From Chitinimonas viridis (GTDB lineage Bacteria > Pseudomonadota > Gammaproteobacteria > Burkholderiales > Chitinimonadaceae), in NCBI RefSeq assembly GCF_030409555.1, contig NZ_JAUFPU010000008.1, positions 332,164-389,881 of the forward strand: DNA of 57,718 bases, given 5' to 3'. This document shows, piece by piece, positions 8,446 to 16,808 of this stretch; the first letter of the stretch is position 1, and every line of letters starts with the position of its first letter. Below the pieces are notes generated by a model. It did no database searches. It was not told the origin of the DNA and worked only from the letters and a program-made list of their open reading frames with translations. The position numbers were made by a program, and so were the translations under genes.

Positions 8446-10275
8446 CTACCGTGGTTCTTTCAAGCGCGACCGTACCACTTCATCCGGGTCTTGGGCCAAG
8501 CGTTGCCTGGCCGTATCCACCAGATCGGTCTGTACTGCCATAGCGCGGCGTACCCGGCTTTCCTGATCGCTGGCCAGGGCCAGTTGCAAGGCCTCTGGCA
8601 AGGCGGTCTTGCAGGCGTAGCGGCCATAGGCCAGGGCGGCGCGTACGTCGGCGTCTTCGTCGCCGGCCAAGGCGGGCCACAGCGCAGTCGGGCAGTGTGC
8701 ATTGAAGGCCGCTTCGGCGCGCACGGCGGCCACCGGGTCTGACGCCAAATGGGCGAAGAGTGTATCTGCCCCCTGGGTCAGGCGTGCGGCAGTCCGTGCC
8801 CGGATGCGTGGCTCGGGGTGGTGGCCGGCTTGTTCAAGCAGCGCAGGTGTCCAGCAAGGTGCGGGCAACAGGCTGGCAATCTGCCAGGCCCAATCGGGGT
8901 CGGCCAGTTTGGCCTGGGTTTCTTCCGCGGTCAGGCTACCTTCCACGATACGCCGTTGCCAGGCTCGCGCTTCACCGTGCTGCTGCACACGTGCTTCATG
9001 GGCAGGCGGGGCGGGGTAGGGCGAGCGCCCGTTGGCGTAGGCGCGCCGCAGCACATTCATGCTGGCCCCGCCACGTTTTTCCGGGTTCAGACCGGCCCAG
9101 TACATCGCATGGTCAGACAGCTGATTGTCAAAACCATAGCTGTTGTAGTGGTAGTCCAGCACGGTCTTGTGGGCACCAGCCGACTTGTCCTGGACGATGA
9201 AGCCACGGGCCGATAGCGTACCCACCACTTCAAAGGCCCAATCGTTGTAATACTGGTAGACGGTGTCGCCAACGATGGCATCGCCCCAGACAAACAGGCC
9301 ATAGACCGAAAAGACCTGCTGGCAGCGTAGGTCGCCCAGGATCAGGACCGTGCATTCGCCCTCATCGCTGTACACGTCGCAGATCAAATCCCCGGTAACG
9401 ATCAGATTGAGGTCAACGATGGTCTCGCCATCGGGCAAATACAGATCACCCTCGTGGATGCGCCAGCCGGAATCCATCGCTAGATAGGTGCGCGCCATTT
9501 CCGTCCACTGCCTGTCTCCATCCGGCATGGCGAGGCCACGGTCGATCAGTGCCTGGCGCTCCTCTGCCTCGGCATAGCGAAAGCGAAAAAAGCTATCGGA
9601 TAGCTGGCGACGGGGCAGGACGATATCTTGATCGTTCTGCTGCAGTTGTCGTTGTGCCAGGATATGGGCGGCCAGTGCTGAGAAGTCTGCTGGCAGTGCC
9701 AGCAGATGGGCGGTGCTCCCCCCACTGTCCACCAGCCTGTGGATGGACGCAACCAGTGCTTGCGCATTGCCACCCACTTCATCCAGCATTTGCGCCATCA
9801 ACATAAAGGCAGAGCCGTGGTTGCCAGTACACGTGCTGGATGGCATAAGTTCCACGGCCTTCTGTGCCAGCTCCAACGCTTCAAACTCATCGTCATCCCG
9901 CGCCTGTGCGCGCGCCTGCGTCATATAGCTCCAGCGCAAGGCATCGCGTAAAGGCTCACCCGCCTCTGACATGTCCTCGGTCAGGTCTACCCTTTCCAAT
10001 ACCTGTTCCAGCTTGATGGCAATCTGGAGGGCAGCCGGCTGGGTTTCTTCATCATCATCGCCATCGTCATCGTCATCGATGAAAAGGGTGGGAAAAATTT
10101 TGGCATCGATACCGGCATCGTGTGGCTGCAAGGCCATACCAATCTGGTGCAGCCATAGGGCATCGTCGCGGTTGCCGCATAAGTGTTTATCGAGCAGCGA
10201 TGCGAGGTCATCGGCGTTATCGGTGAAGCTGGGTTGGCTGGTGAAGGTGGCGGGGTCTGGGTAGGGAAGGGGCAT
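8446..10275 (-). CDS. HEAT-repeat protein with a central beta-solenoid-like segment, unknown function
   Basis: About 609 residues from the ATG at 10275; an upstream in-frame ATG at 10359 would add 28 residues, and neither has a good ribosome site. Three parts are visible: an N-terminal acidic region with a run of Asp (FIDDDDDGDDDEET, near residue 65) and helical TPR-like segments; a central region (about 290-390) of short beta-strand repeats, LNLIVTGDLICDVY, TVLILGDLRCQQVF, LFVWGDAIVGDTVY, similar to bactofilin-like or solenoid folds; and C-terminal HEAT-like repeats (about 480-605, RIRARTAARL, AAVRAEAAF, DADVRAALA, SRVRRAMAV). No signal peptide or catalytic motif. Probably a cytoplasmic protein-interaction scaffold, which is an inference. 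Confidence 0.75.
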   Translation of the reverse strand: MPLPYPDPATFTSQPSFTDNADDLASLLDKHLCGNRDDALWLHQIGMALQPHDAGIDAKIFPTLFIDDDDDGDDDEETQPAALQIAIKLEQVLERVDLTEDMSEAGEPLRDALRWSYMTQARAQARDDDEFEALELAQKAVELMPSSTCTGNHGSAFMLMAQMLDEVGGNAQALVASIHRLVDSGGSTAHLLALPADFSALAAHILAQRQLQQNDQDIVLPRRQLSDSFFRFRYAEAEERQALIDRGLAMPDGDRQWTEMARTYLAMDSGWRIHEGDLYLPDGETIVDLNLIVTGDLICDVYSDEGECTVLILGDLRCQQVFSVYGLFVWGDAIVGDTVYQYYNDWAFEVVGTLSARGFIVQDKSAGAHKTVLDYHYNSYGFDNQLSDHAMYWAGLNPEKRGGASMNVLRRAYANGRSPYPAPPAHEARVQQHGEARAWQRRIVEGSLTAEETQAKLADPDWAWQIASLLPAPCWTPALLEQAGHHPEPRIRARTAARLTQGADTLFAHLASDPVAAVRAEAAFNAHCPTALWPALAGDEDADVRAALAYGRYACKTALPEALQLALASDQESRVRRAMAVQTDLVDTARQRLAQDPDEVVRSRLKEPR

Positions 10276-10599
10276 GGTGCGTTTGGTGAAGGAGTGGCGA
10301 GCGCTAGGGGTGGCGCAATGGTGTTTGAATATTACATAAGCATATCTTGCCCATTGCATATGGGTAAGAGGGGGGGAGTATTCACGGTTACGCCGAGGTT
10401 CGCAGGCGCAGGTGTCTGTATCACGGGCTGCCTAAGTCCGCACTTTAGGGGGCTTCCAAACCCCACTTTCGTCGCAATACAGCGTTGCTGTAGAGCGATA
10501 TTTTCATTGTCTATCCAATGTTTGTGGCGTTGAGATTGGTGACTCGCACCTTGTCTAGCCTAGAAGTGGGGGGCTGGGGGGGCCGCACTCATGCCTATG
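10276..10599. other. Gene-free stretch
   Basis: 324 bp between the MFS gene's stop and the HEAT protein's start (324 bp if the ATG at 10275 is used). The AT-rich patch around 10320-10360 is the likely promoter of the minus-strand HEAT gene. No coding frame, strong hairpin or repeat is recognised in the remainder. Confidence 0.4.
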
Positions 10600-11805
10600 C
10601 TACCGGACCGCCCTTGCCGTAGGCGACAACACCGCCACGGCTGCGCAGACCATGGCCAGTGCGATACCGCAACTGGCAGCCAGCAGGCCCAGCGATGCAC
10701 CGGCCGATAGCAGCACCGAGCTGATGCCGTAGGCCAGTGGGGTCAGGCCCAGCGATGCCATGCTGTTGAGGCTCATGACGCGGCCTATGCGTTCGGGCGG
10801 GGTGTGTTGCTGCAGCAGCGACAGCATGGGTACGTTGTTGCAGGCGATGCAGAAGCCGATGGCGAACTGGGTGGCGGTGGCGGCGGTGGCGCCCAGTTGC
10901 GGCAGTGCGGCCAGCAGCAGGCCTTCCAGGGCGATGATCCAGCAGATGAATTGCAGCCGCTTGTAACGCGGTGGGTAGAGTGCCAGCAGCACGCCACCGC
11001 CCAGCATGCCGGCGGCGAAGGCGCTTTGCAGCTGTGCCAGCAGGCCTGCGCTGGCCCCCGGCAAGCTGGCTGCCAGCAGTGGCGGGGCAAAGCCCATGGG
11101 CCCCATGAACAGCAGATTGGCAATGGCGTAGATGATCAGCAGCAGCCGCAGCACCGGTGTGTCGTGCACGCAGGCCAGGCCTTCCTGCAGCTCTGCCCAG
11201 AGGGCACGCGATTGTCGGGCCGATCTTGAGGGCTCGGCAATGCAGGCTGCGGCCACGGCACCTGCCAGCATCAGGCCGGCAGTCAGGCTAAAGGCACCGG
11301 CAAAGGGCAGGGCCGCCAGCAGGATGCCGCCGATGACGGGGCCTGCCACCATGCCCAGCTGGTTGGTTGCCAGCATCCAGGCGTTGGCTTGGCCCAACTG
11401 GGCTGGCGGGATGATGGCGGGCAGTATGGCGTCGCGTGCGGGCCAATACAGGGCATCGAGCATGCCAAAACCTGCTGCCAGCAGGATCAGCAAGGGCAGG
11501 GTCAGCACCTGCTGGTAGGCCGCGAGGCCCATGGCCAGCAATAGCAGGCTGCGGGCCATGAAGCTGGCCGCCATGATGCGGCTACGCGGCAGGCGATCAG
11601 CCAGTACGCCACCCAGCGCCATCAGGGCGATGCGGGGCACGGTGCCGGCCAGCATGACATAGCCCAGTTCGGCCTTCAGCTGCAGCACATTGACGGCATA
11701 CCAGGTCTCGGCCAGCAGTGCGATGGCGAGGCCGAAGCTGGAGGCGACACTGCCCAGCCAAAGCAGCAGGAAGGCGGGTTGACGGTAGAGGGGGAGATCG
11801 GCCAT
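10600..11805 (-). CDS. MFS transporter
   Basis: A 401-residue inner-membrane protein with about 12 hydrophobic segments and the major facilitator A-motif-like loop GGVLADRLPRSRIM after the second segment. The overall look (LLWLGSVASSFGLAIALLAETWY at the N terminus, split in this description only) fits the EntS/macrolide-efflux-like DHA3 branch of proton-coupled exporters. Substrate unknown. It is a single gene between unrelated same-strand genes. Alternative: any other 12-segment drug or siderophore exporter of the superfamily. Confidence 0.85.
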   Translation of the reverse strand: MADLPLYRQPAFLLLWLGSVASSFGLAIALLAETWYAVNVLQLKAELGYVMLAGTVPRIALMALGGVLADRLPRSRIMAASFMARSLLLLAMGLAAYQQVLTLPLLILLAAGFGMLDALYWPARDAILPAIIPPAQLGQANAWMLATNQLGMVAGPVIGGILLAALPFAGAFSLTAGLMLAGAVAAACIAEPSRSARQSRALWAELQEGLACVHDTPVLRLLLIIYAIANLLFMGPMGFAPPLLAASLPGASAGLLAQLQSAFAAGMLGGGVLLALYPPRYKRLQFICWIIALEGLLLAALPQLGATAATATQFAIGFCIACNNVPMLSLLQQHTPPERIGRVMSLNSMASLGLTPLAYGISSVLLSAGASLGLLAASCGIALAMVCAAVAVLSPTARAVR

Positions 11806-11889
11806 GGGCCGCTATGTTATGCGTGTCCAGGCTGGAAAAGACGATTTGATACCGGTATGCACAGGGGGTAAGTGTTCCCCAAGGGCAGG

Positions 11890-11917
11890 CTGGCGCCTCC
11901 GCTTGGGGAGGCGCCAG
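11890..11917 (-). terminator. Strong hairpin after the 11942-12451 gene
   Basis: CTGGCGCCTCC and GGAGGCGCCAG form a perfect 11-bp stem with a 6-nt loop, 24 bp beyond the stop. It lacks a T tract, so a transcript-end role is likely but not proven. Confidence 0.45.
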
Positions 11918-11941
11918 GGTGGTATGGCATGGCGCTCGCCA

Positions 11942-12451
11942 TCAGGGGAAGGCGGGTATCACCGGGTCCAGGCCGCGGTCTTCTGCTTCCGGGTGCATGC
12001 GCTGCAGCATGGATTCAATTTCGGCGACACGACCTATCGGTACGTCCACCATCAACAGGATCTTGCCATTGGCGATGTCAGCTTCGAACGGCTTGATATG
12101 GCTGTTGGGAAGCGAGCTGCCCACCATGCTGGCGACCCAGCAGCCGAACACCGCGCCGAACAGGAAGGTCACCAGGGCTGCCGCGCCATGGGGTATGCCT
12201 TCTATGGGGGCGAAGATCATGCCCAGGCCGATCAACAGGCCGGTCATGCCGCCCCAGCGCAAGCCTGCGCCTGCGCCGTGCAGGATATCGGAGCTCTGCA
12301 GCAGATTGGCCTCGTGCAGGCCAGTCAGGTTGGTGCCGTCGCGGGCCATGAAATGGATGTGCTTGACCTCGATACGGGCGAGCAGCAGTTCGTCCATGGC
12401 GCGCTTGGCGCTATCGTGGTCAGGATGCAGGAAATACAAGCGTTTGCGCAT
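11942..12451 (-). CDS. Small membrane protein of DUF1269 type
   Basis: 169 residues. The ATG at 12451 is chosen because GGAGGA lies 7 bp upstream; the frame is open further upstream but has no such site. Residues 1-50 look like a ferredoxin-like soluble domain (RLYFLHPDHDSAKRAMDELL), followed by a Gly-rich double membrane segment (about residues 62-112, GMTGLLIGLGMIF and FLFGAVFGCWVASMVG), then a soluble tail with an ILLMVDVP strand. This pattern is seen in conserved bacterial proteins of unknown function related to DUF1269. Possibly a stress-linked membrane protein; the function is not known. Confidence 0.7.
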   Translation of the reverse strand: MRKRLYFLHPDHDSAKRAMDELLLARIEVKHIHFMARDGTNLTGLHEANLLQSSDILHGAGAGLRWGGMTGLLIGLGMIFAPIEGIPHGAAALVTFLFGAVFGCWVASMVGSSLPNSHIKPFEADIANGKILLMVDVPIGRVAEIESMLQRMHPEAEDRGLDPVIPAFP

Positions 12452-12608
12452 GATCCTATCCTCCGGCTTGGGGTGTGCGGTCAAATAGCCGCAAGGGTTG
12501 GACATCACCCTGCCGGGGGCGGTTCGGCTGCGGGCCTGCGCGCGTAGCGCTAGCGGGCTGATTTCAGACCAACGGCGCGCGCAGCCCTGGCTGCCGGGCT
12601 GGCTGCGC

Positions 12609-13082
12609 TCAGGCTGCCAGTGCCAGGCTGAAGTGGGCGCTGCCTGCCTGTTCTTTCACCAGGGTAAAGCCGTGGCTTTGGTAGAAGCGCACAGCATCTT
12701 GCCAGTGCGCGGGCGTTTCCTGCTGTACGGTCTGGTAGCCCAATGCGCGGGCTGCATCAAGCAGGCTCTGCAGCAGGCGGCCGCCCAGGCCATGGTGGCG
12801 CCATTCTGGCGCCACCACCATACGCACGATACGGCCACCGCCGCCGGCTTCGGCTACCAGGGCGCCGCAGCCTATGATGCGATCACCGGCTTCGGCCACC
12901 AGGAAGATGCTCTGGGCGTAGTGATCGAACAACTGTGCCAGGTCGGGATGGGCTGCAGCCTCGACCTTGCCCCAGTGTTCCATCAGCGCAGCCTCGATCA
13001 GCTGCCGCACGGCAGGCGCATCGATACGCCTCAGCCGGTGCAGCTTGATCGCATCCAGCATCTGGTGGGCCGCGCCACTCAC
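12609..13082 (-). CDS. GNAT family N-acetyltransferase
   Basis: 157 residues. Acetyl-CoA binding motif A is visible as IVRMVVAPEWRHHGLGGRLL (RxxGxGG type, near residues 85-104), preceded by GCGALVAEAGG and followed by QQETPAHWQDAVRFYQSHGF, the motif B region typical of the fold. Its ATG overlaps the TGA of the upstream oligopeptidase gene (ATGA, 13079-13082), so it is translationally coupled to it. The acceptor substrate is unknown; coupling to a peptidase suggests peptides or amino acids, an inference only. Confidence 0.85.
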   Translation of the reverse strand: MSGAAHQMLDAIKLHRLRRIDAPAVRQLIEAALMEHWGKVEAAAHPDLAQLFDHYAQSIFLVAEAGDRIIGCGALVAEAGGGGRIVRMVVAPEWRHHGLGGRLLQSLLDAARALGYQTVQQETPAHWQDAVRFYQSHGFTLVKEQAGSAHFSLALAA

Positions 13083-15181
13083 GGCTTGATGCCCAACTGG
13101 TTCATGATGAAGGCCTGATCGAATGCGACCTCCTTGATGCGGTCAAAGCGGCCACTGGCACCACCGTGGCCGGCGCCCATATTGGTCACCAGCAGCAGGG
13201 GGTTCTGGTCGGTCTTCAGCGTGCGCAGCTTGGCCACATATTTGGCGGGCTCCCAGTACATCACCTGGCTATCGTTCAGCGAGGTCTTCACCAGGATGGT
13301 GGGGTAGGCCTTGGCGGCCAGGTTGTCATAGGGCGAGTAGGCGCGCATCCAGTTGTATTCGGCCTTCTTGTTGGGGTTGCCCCATTCCTCGTATTCGCCC
13401 ACGGTCAGCGGCAGGCTGGCGTCCAGCATGGTGCTCAATACATCCACGAAGGGGACTTCGGACAGCACCACCTTGAACAGGTCTGGGCGCATATTGGTCA
13501 CCGCGCCCATCAGCAGGCCGCCAGCGCTGCCGCCTTCGATGGCCAGTTTGTCGGCACGGGTATAGCCCTGGGCGATCAGGTGCTCGGCGCTGTCGATGAA
13601 GTCATTGAAGCTGTTCATCTTGTACTGCATCTTGCCGGCGTCATGCCATTTCTCGCCCAGGTCGCCACCACCACGTATATGGGCTACGGCAAAGATCACG
13701 CCGCGATCCAGCATGGAGAGGCGGTTGGACGAGAAGTACACGTCGTTGGGCGAGCCATAGGCGCCATAGGCCTCCAGCCACATGGGGGCGCCGCCGGCCA
13801 CCTTGGCACCTTTGCGGTAGACCAGCGAGATAGGCACTTGCACGCCGTCGCGGGCCTTGGCCCAGATACGCTCGGTGACGTAGTTGGCGGGGTCAAAACT
13901 GCCCAGCACCGGCCGGCGCTTTTTCAGCACTTGCTGGCGGCTGGCCATGTCGTAGTCGAATACGGTATCCGGCGTGGTCATTGATTCGTAGCCATAGCGA
14001 TAGACCTGGCTGTCCCACTCGGCATTGGCCTCGGTGCTGACGCTGTAGGCGGGCTCGTCAAAGGCCACATTGTGGCTTTGCTGGCTGGCCAGGTCGGTAA
14101 TCACCATCTGGTTGAGGCCGTTGACCCGCTCGTGCCGCACCATGAAGCGCTTGAACAGGTCTATGCCCTCCAGCATGACGTCAGGGCGCTCTGCCAGCAG
14201 TTCTGTCCAGTTGGCCTTGGCGGGATCGCTGACGGGGGCTTTTACCAGTCGGTAGTTGCGGCCGGTATCGTTGATGCGGATATAGAAATCATCGCCGTGG
14301 TGGTCCACGTTGTACTGCACGTCGGCGCGGCGACGTGCCAATACCTTCCAGCGGCCATTTGGGGCATCGGCCTTGAGATAACGTATCTCGGTACTGGTAT
14401 GGCTGCCCACCTGTTCGATCAGGTAGCCCTCGCTACGGGTCAGGTAGACATCCAGGCCAAAGCGCTCGTCCTTCTCTTCGTGCACCAGTTGGTCTGTCTT
14501 CTCGCCCAAGCGATGGCGCCAGAGTTGGTTGGAGCGCTTGGTCTGCTTGTCTTCGGTGCTGTAGAACAGTGTGCCATTATCCAGCGCCCAGGCGGCGGAG
14601 GTAACCCGTTCGCGCTTGAAGGGCAGCAGTTTGCCGGTTTCAAGATTCTTGATCTGCAGCTTGTATTGGCGGAAACCGGTGGCGTCGGTGGTAAAGGCCA
14701 GCAGCTTGCCGTTGGGGCTGACTTCAAACTCACCCACATCCATGAAGCGCTTGCCACGAGCCAGTTCGTTCACGTCCAGCAGTATCTGTTCGGCCGAGGC
14801 CTCCCAACTGCCGTCGGCTGCAATTGGCTTGCGGCAGAGTATGGGGTACTGGTGGCCGGTTTCGAAGCGCGAATAGTAGTAGAAACCGTCGAGCCGGTAG
14901 GGCACCGAGCTGTCGTCTTCTTTGATACGGGCTTTCATCTCTTCGAACAGGGTGTTCTCAAACGCCTTGATCGGCGCGGTTACGGCTTCGGCATAGGCGT
15001 TCTCGGCCTGCAGATAGGCAATGGTGGCCGGGTTCTGCTTGTTGCGCAGCCAGAAGTAGTTATCGACACGGGTATCGCCGTGGATACTGAGCTTCTTGGG
15101 TTGCATGGGCGCTTTGGGTGGTTCGGCAGCCAGAGTGGCGATGGACAATAGCGTGGCAGTGGCCATAGCAAACAGTTTCAT
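13079..15181 (-). CDS. Oligopeptidase B-like S9A serine peptidase, exported
   Basis: About 700 residues from the ATG at 15181; an ATG ten codons upstream (15211) is also possible, neither with a clear ribosome site. The start at 15181 gives a clean signal peptide (MKLFAMATATLLSIATLAA), pointing to the periplasm, whereas classic E. coli PtrB is cytoplasmic. The N-terminal beta-propeller is followed by an alpha/beta hydrolase domain with the nucleophile in GGSAGG, the Asp region SLNDSQVMYWEPAK, and the His in GAGHGG. The family hydrolyses short peptides after basic residues. Downstream it overlaps an acetyltransferase by 4 bp. Confidence 0.9.
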   Translation of the reverse strand: MKLFAMATATLLSIATLAAEPPKAPMQPKKLSIHGDTRVDNYFWLRNKQNPATIAYLQAENAYAEAVTAPIKAFENTLFEEMKARIKEDDSSVPYRLDGFYYYSRFETGHQYPILCRKPIAADGSWEASAEQILLDVNELARGKRFMDVGEFEVSPNGKLLAFTTDATGFRQYKLQIKNLETGKLLPFKRERVTSAAWALDNGTLFYSTEDKQTKRSNQLWRHRLGEKTDQLVHEEKDERFGLDVYLTRSEGYLIEQVGSHTSTEIRYLKADAPNGRWKVLARRRADVQYNVDHHGDDFYIRINDTGRNYRLVKAPVSDPAKANWTELLAERPDVMLEGIDLFKRFMVRHERVNGLNQMVITDLASQQSHNVAFDEPAYSVSTEANAEWDSQVYRYGYESMTTPDTVFDYDMASRQQVLKKRRPVLGSFDPANYVTERIWAKARDGVQVPISLVYRKGAKVAGGAPMWLEAYGAYGSPNDVYFSSNRLSMLDRGVIFAVAHIRGGGDLGEKWHDAGKMQYKMNSFNDFIDSAEHLIAQGYTRADKLAIEGGSAGGLLMGAVTNMRPDLFKVVLSEVPFVDVLSTMLDASLPLTVGEYEEWGNPNKKAEYNWMRAYSPYDNLAAKAYPTILVKTSLNDSQVMYWEPAKYVAKLRTLKTDQNPLLLVTNMGAGHGGASGRFDRIKEVAFDQAFIMNQLGIKP

Positions 15182-15519
15182 AACGGGATTCGGAAGTCGG
15201 AAAGATAGCAAAGCCGCGCAGCATACGCTGCAGGCAACGCCTAAGCACCTAGCATGCGACGATTTGCGACTATCGGCGATGACTGGATGGTAAGACAGGC
15301 CTCAACTGGCCTAGTTTCCGGTTACTGGGGCAGGCAACCAAACCTGATCTGGTCTAGCCTGTCTGCAACGGCGGACAAGCAATCTACCTGAAAGCGCATG
15401 GCGTGCCCTCCCTGGATAGGGGAGAGCCTATTAATATCTGCCTGCATGTTGCAGGCTCTTATAACAACGCGGCAAGGGGCAGGCCCGTGCCGACAATAGT
15501 TTCTGGAGGTAGGAATCCG
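15182..15519. promoter_or_regulatory. Divergent control region, oligopeptidase and 3-hydroxybutyrate dehydrogenase
   Basis: 338 bp without a gene. A nested inverted repeat lies at 15424-15459: AGAGCCT with AGGCTCT on the outside and GCCTGC-ATGTT-GCAGGC (15440-15456) at the 3' side. GGAGGTAGG at about 15506-15514 is the ribosome site of the dehydrogenase. A hairpin this near the start could act in its leader. Confidence 0.4.
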
Positions 15520-16296
15520 ATGCACACACTCAAGGGCAAGACGGCGTTGGTCACCGGGTCGACCAGCGGCATAGGCCTGGCGATAGCCAGCGAACTGGCC
15601 AGCCAGGGCGCCAATATCGTACTGAATGGCTTTGGCGATGCCGATGCGGCGGTCAAGCAGATAGCGTCTTACGGCGTGGCGGTGCGCTACCACGGTGCCG
15701 ATATGAGCCAGCCTGCCGAGATCGAAGCCATGATGCGCTATGCGGCTGCCGAGCTGGGGGCGGTGGATATCCTGGTCAACAACGCGGGCATACAACATGT
15801 GGCCGCCTTGGAGCACTTTCCGCCGGAGCGCTGGGACGCCATTATCGCGATCAACCTGACGGCGGCTTTCCATACCAGCCGCTTGGCGATTCCGGCCATG
15901 CGCGAGCGCAACTGGGGGCGTATCGTCAATGTCGCTTCGGTGCATGGTCTGGTGGCTTCGCGGCAGAAATCCGCTTATGTGGCGGCCAAGCATGGGTTGA
16001 TAGGCCTGACCAAGGTGGCGGCGCTGGAACTGGCCGAAACCGGTGTCACCTGCAATGCCATCTGCCCCGGTTGGGTGCGCACCCCGCTGGTGATGGAACA
16101 GATCGAGGCACGCGCCAGGGAGGAGGGGGTTAGCGTGCAGGAGGCCCAGCGTGAGCTCCTGTCCGAGAAACAGCCATCGCACGACTTTGTCACCGCCGAG
16201 CAGCTGGGCCAGTTGGTGGTGTTTCTCTGCAGCCCAGCGGCCAGCCAGATACGTGGGGCTGCGTGGAATGTGGACGGCGGCTGGGTAGCGCAGTAG
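15520..16296 (+). CDS. bdhA: 3-hydroxybutyrate dehydrogenase (SDR family)
   Basis: 258 residues. The start at 15520 is chosen over upstream in-frame codons because GGAGGTAGG sits just before it and the NAD-binding motif then falls at the usual place (VTGSTSGIG, residues 11-19). NNAGIQHVAALE, the catalytic SVHGLVASRQKSAYVAAKHG stretch (Ser, Tyr-x-x-x-Lys) and CPGWVRTPLV with the C-terminal QPSHDF are typical of D-3-hydroxybutyrate dehydrogenases, which interconvert 3-hydroxybutyrate and acetoacetate in polyhydroxybutyrate turnover. It is a single gene. Confidence 0.92.
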   Translation: MHTLKGKTALVTGSTSGIGLAIASELASQGANIVLNGFGDADAAVKQIASYGVAVRYHGADMSQPAEIEAMMRYAAAELGAVDILVNNAGIQHVAALEHFPPERWDAIIAINLTAAFHTSRLAIPAMRERNWGRIVNVASVHGLVASRQKSAYVAAKHGLIGLTKVAALELAETGVTCNAICPGWVRTPLVMEQIEARAREEGVSVQEAQRELLSEKQPSHDFVTAEQLGQLVVFLCSPAASQIRGAAWNVDGGWVAQ

Positions 16297-16414
16297 CGAC
16301 GTACCGCCACCTCCTGACGGCGGCATCGCATCGGGCAGTGCCATCAACGGCCCCAAAGGGGCGCGCAGCGGCGCTGGTGGCGTGCCCTGACGAGGTTGAC
16401 GCCAGAAGGTGGAT

Positions 16415-16798
16415 CTAGCGCGCCCCCTGCTGGTGGCTTACTACCTGCTCGAAGCTGACGCGGCCGCTGCCCTGGCGATCTATCTCGGCGAAATGCTGCA
16501 CCACATAGCCCAGCCCGGCGGCTTTGGCCTGGGCCAGGCTGATGCTGCCGGTCTTGAGCGTATCGGCAGCGGCAAAGCGCTGCTGCAGCTTGGCGCGTGC
16601 TTGTGCCTGTAGTGCTGCCCCAGCCAGCGGTGGGCGCTGGGCAGGCTTGCGGGCGGCTGGTGGCAGATAGGGGTCGCCCAGTTGTGGCAGGTGGCTGCGA
16701 TCCTCGGGCTGTGTGCCTGAGTCGCCGTTGCCGGGCGCCGCCTGTACGGCAAGTGCCAGCAGGGCGGCGAGCATGGGGGCGAGGTGGCGAAGGGGCAT
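16415..16798 (-). CDS. Small secreted EF-hand-like protein
   Basis: 127 residues with a signal peptide (residues 1-20, cut before APG), a Pro-rich linker and a C-terminal EF-hand-like pair: FAAADTLKTGSISLAQAKA and FAEIDRQGSGRVSFEQV. The second loop keeps D-R-Q-G-S-G-R-V-S-F-E with ligand positions mostly intact; the first is degenerate. It follows the carboxypeptidase gene by 10 bp on the same strand with GAGGA upstream, so they are probably one transcript. A calcium-binding role in the periplasm or outside is inferred from the loops. Confidence 0.72.
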   Translation of the reverse strand: MPLRHLAPMLAALLALAVQAAPGNGDSGTQPEDRSHLPQLGDPYLPPAARKPAQRPPLAGAALQAQARAKLQQRFAAADTLKTGSISLAQAKAAGLGYVVQHFAEIDRQGSGRVSFEQVVSHQQGAR

Positions 16799-16808
16799 GG
16801 TGGCGTCC

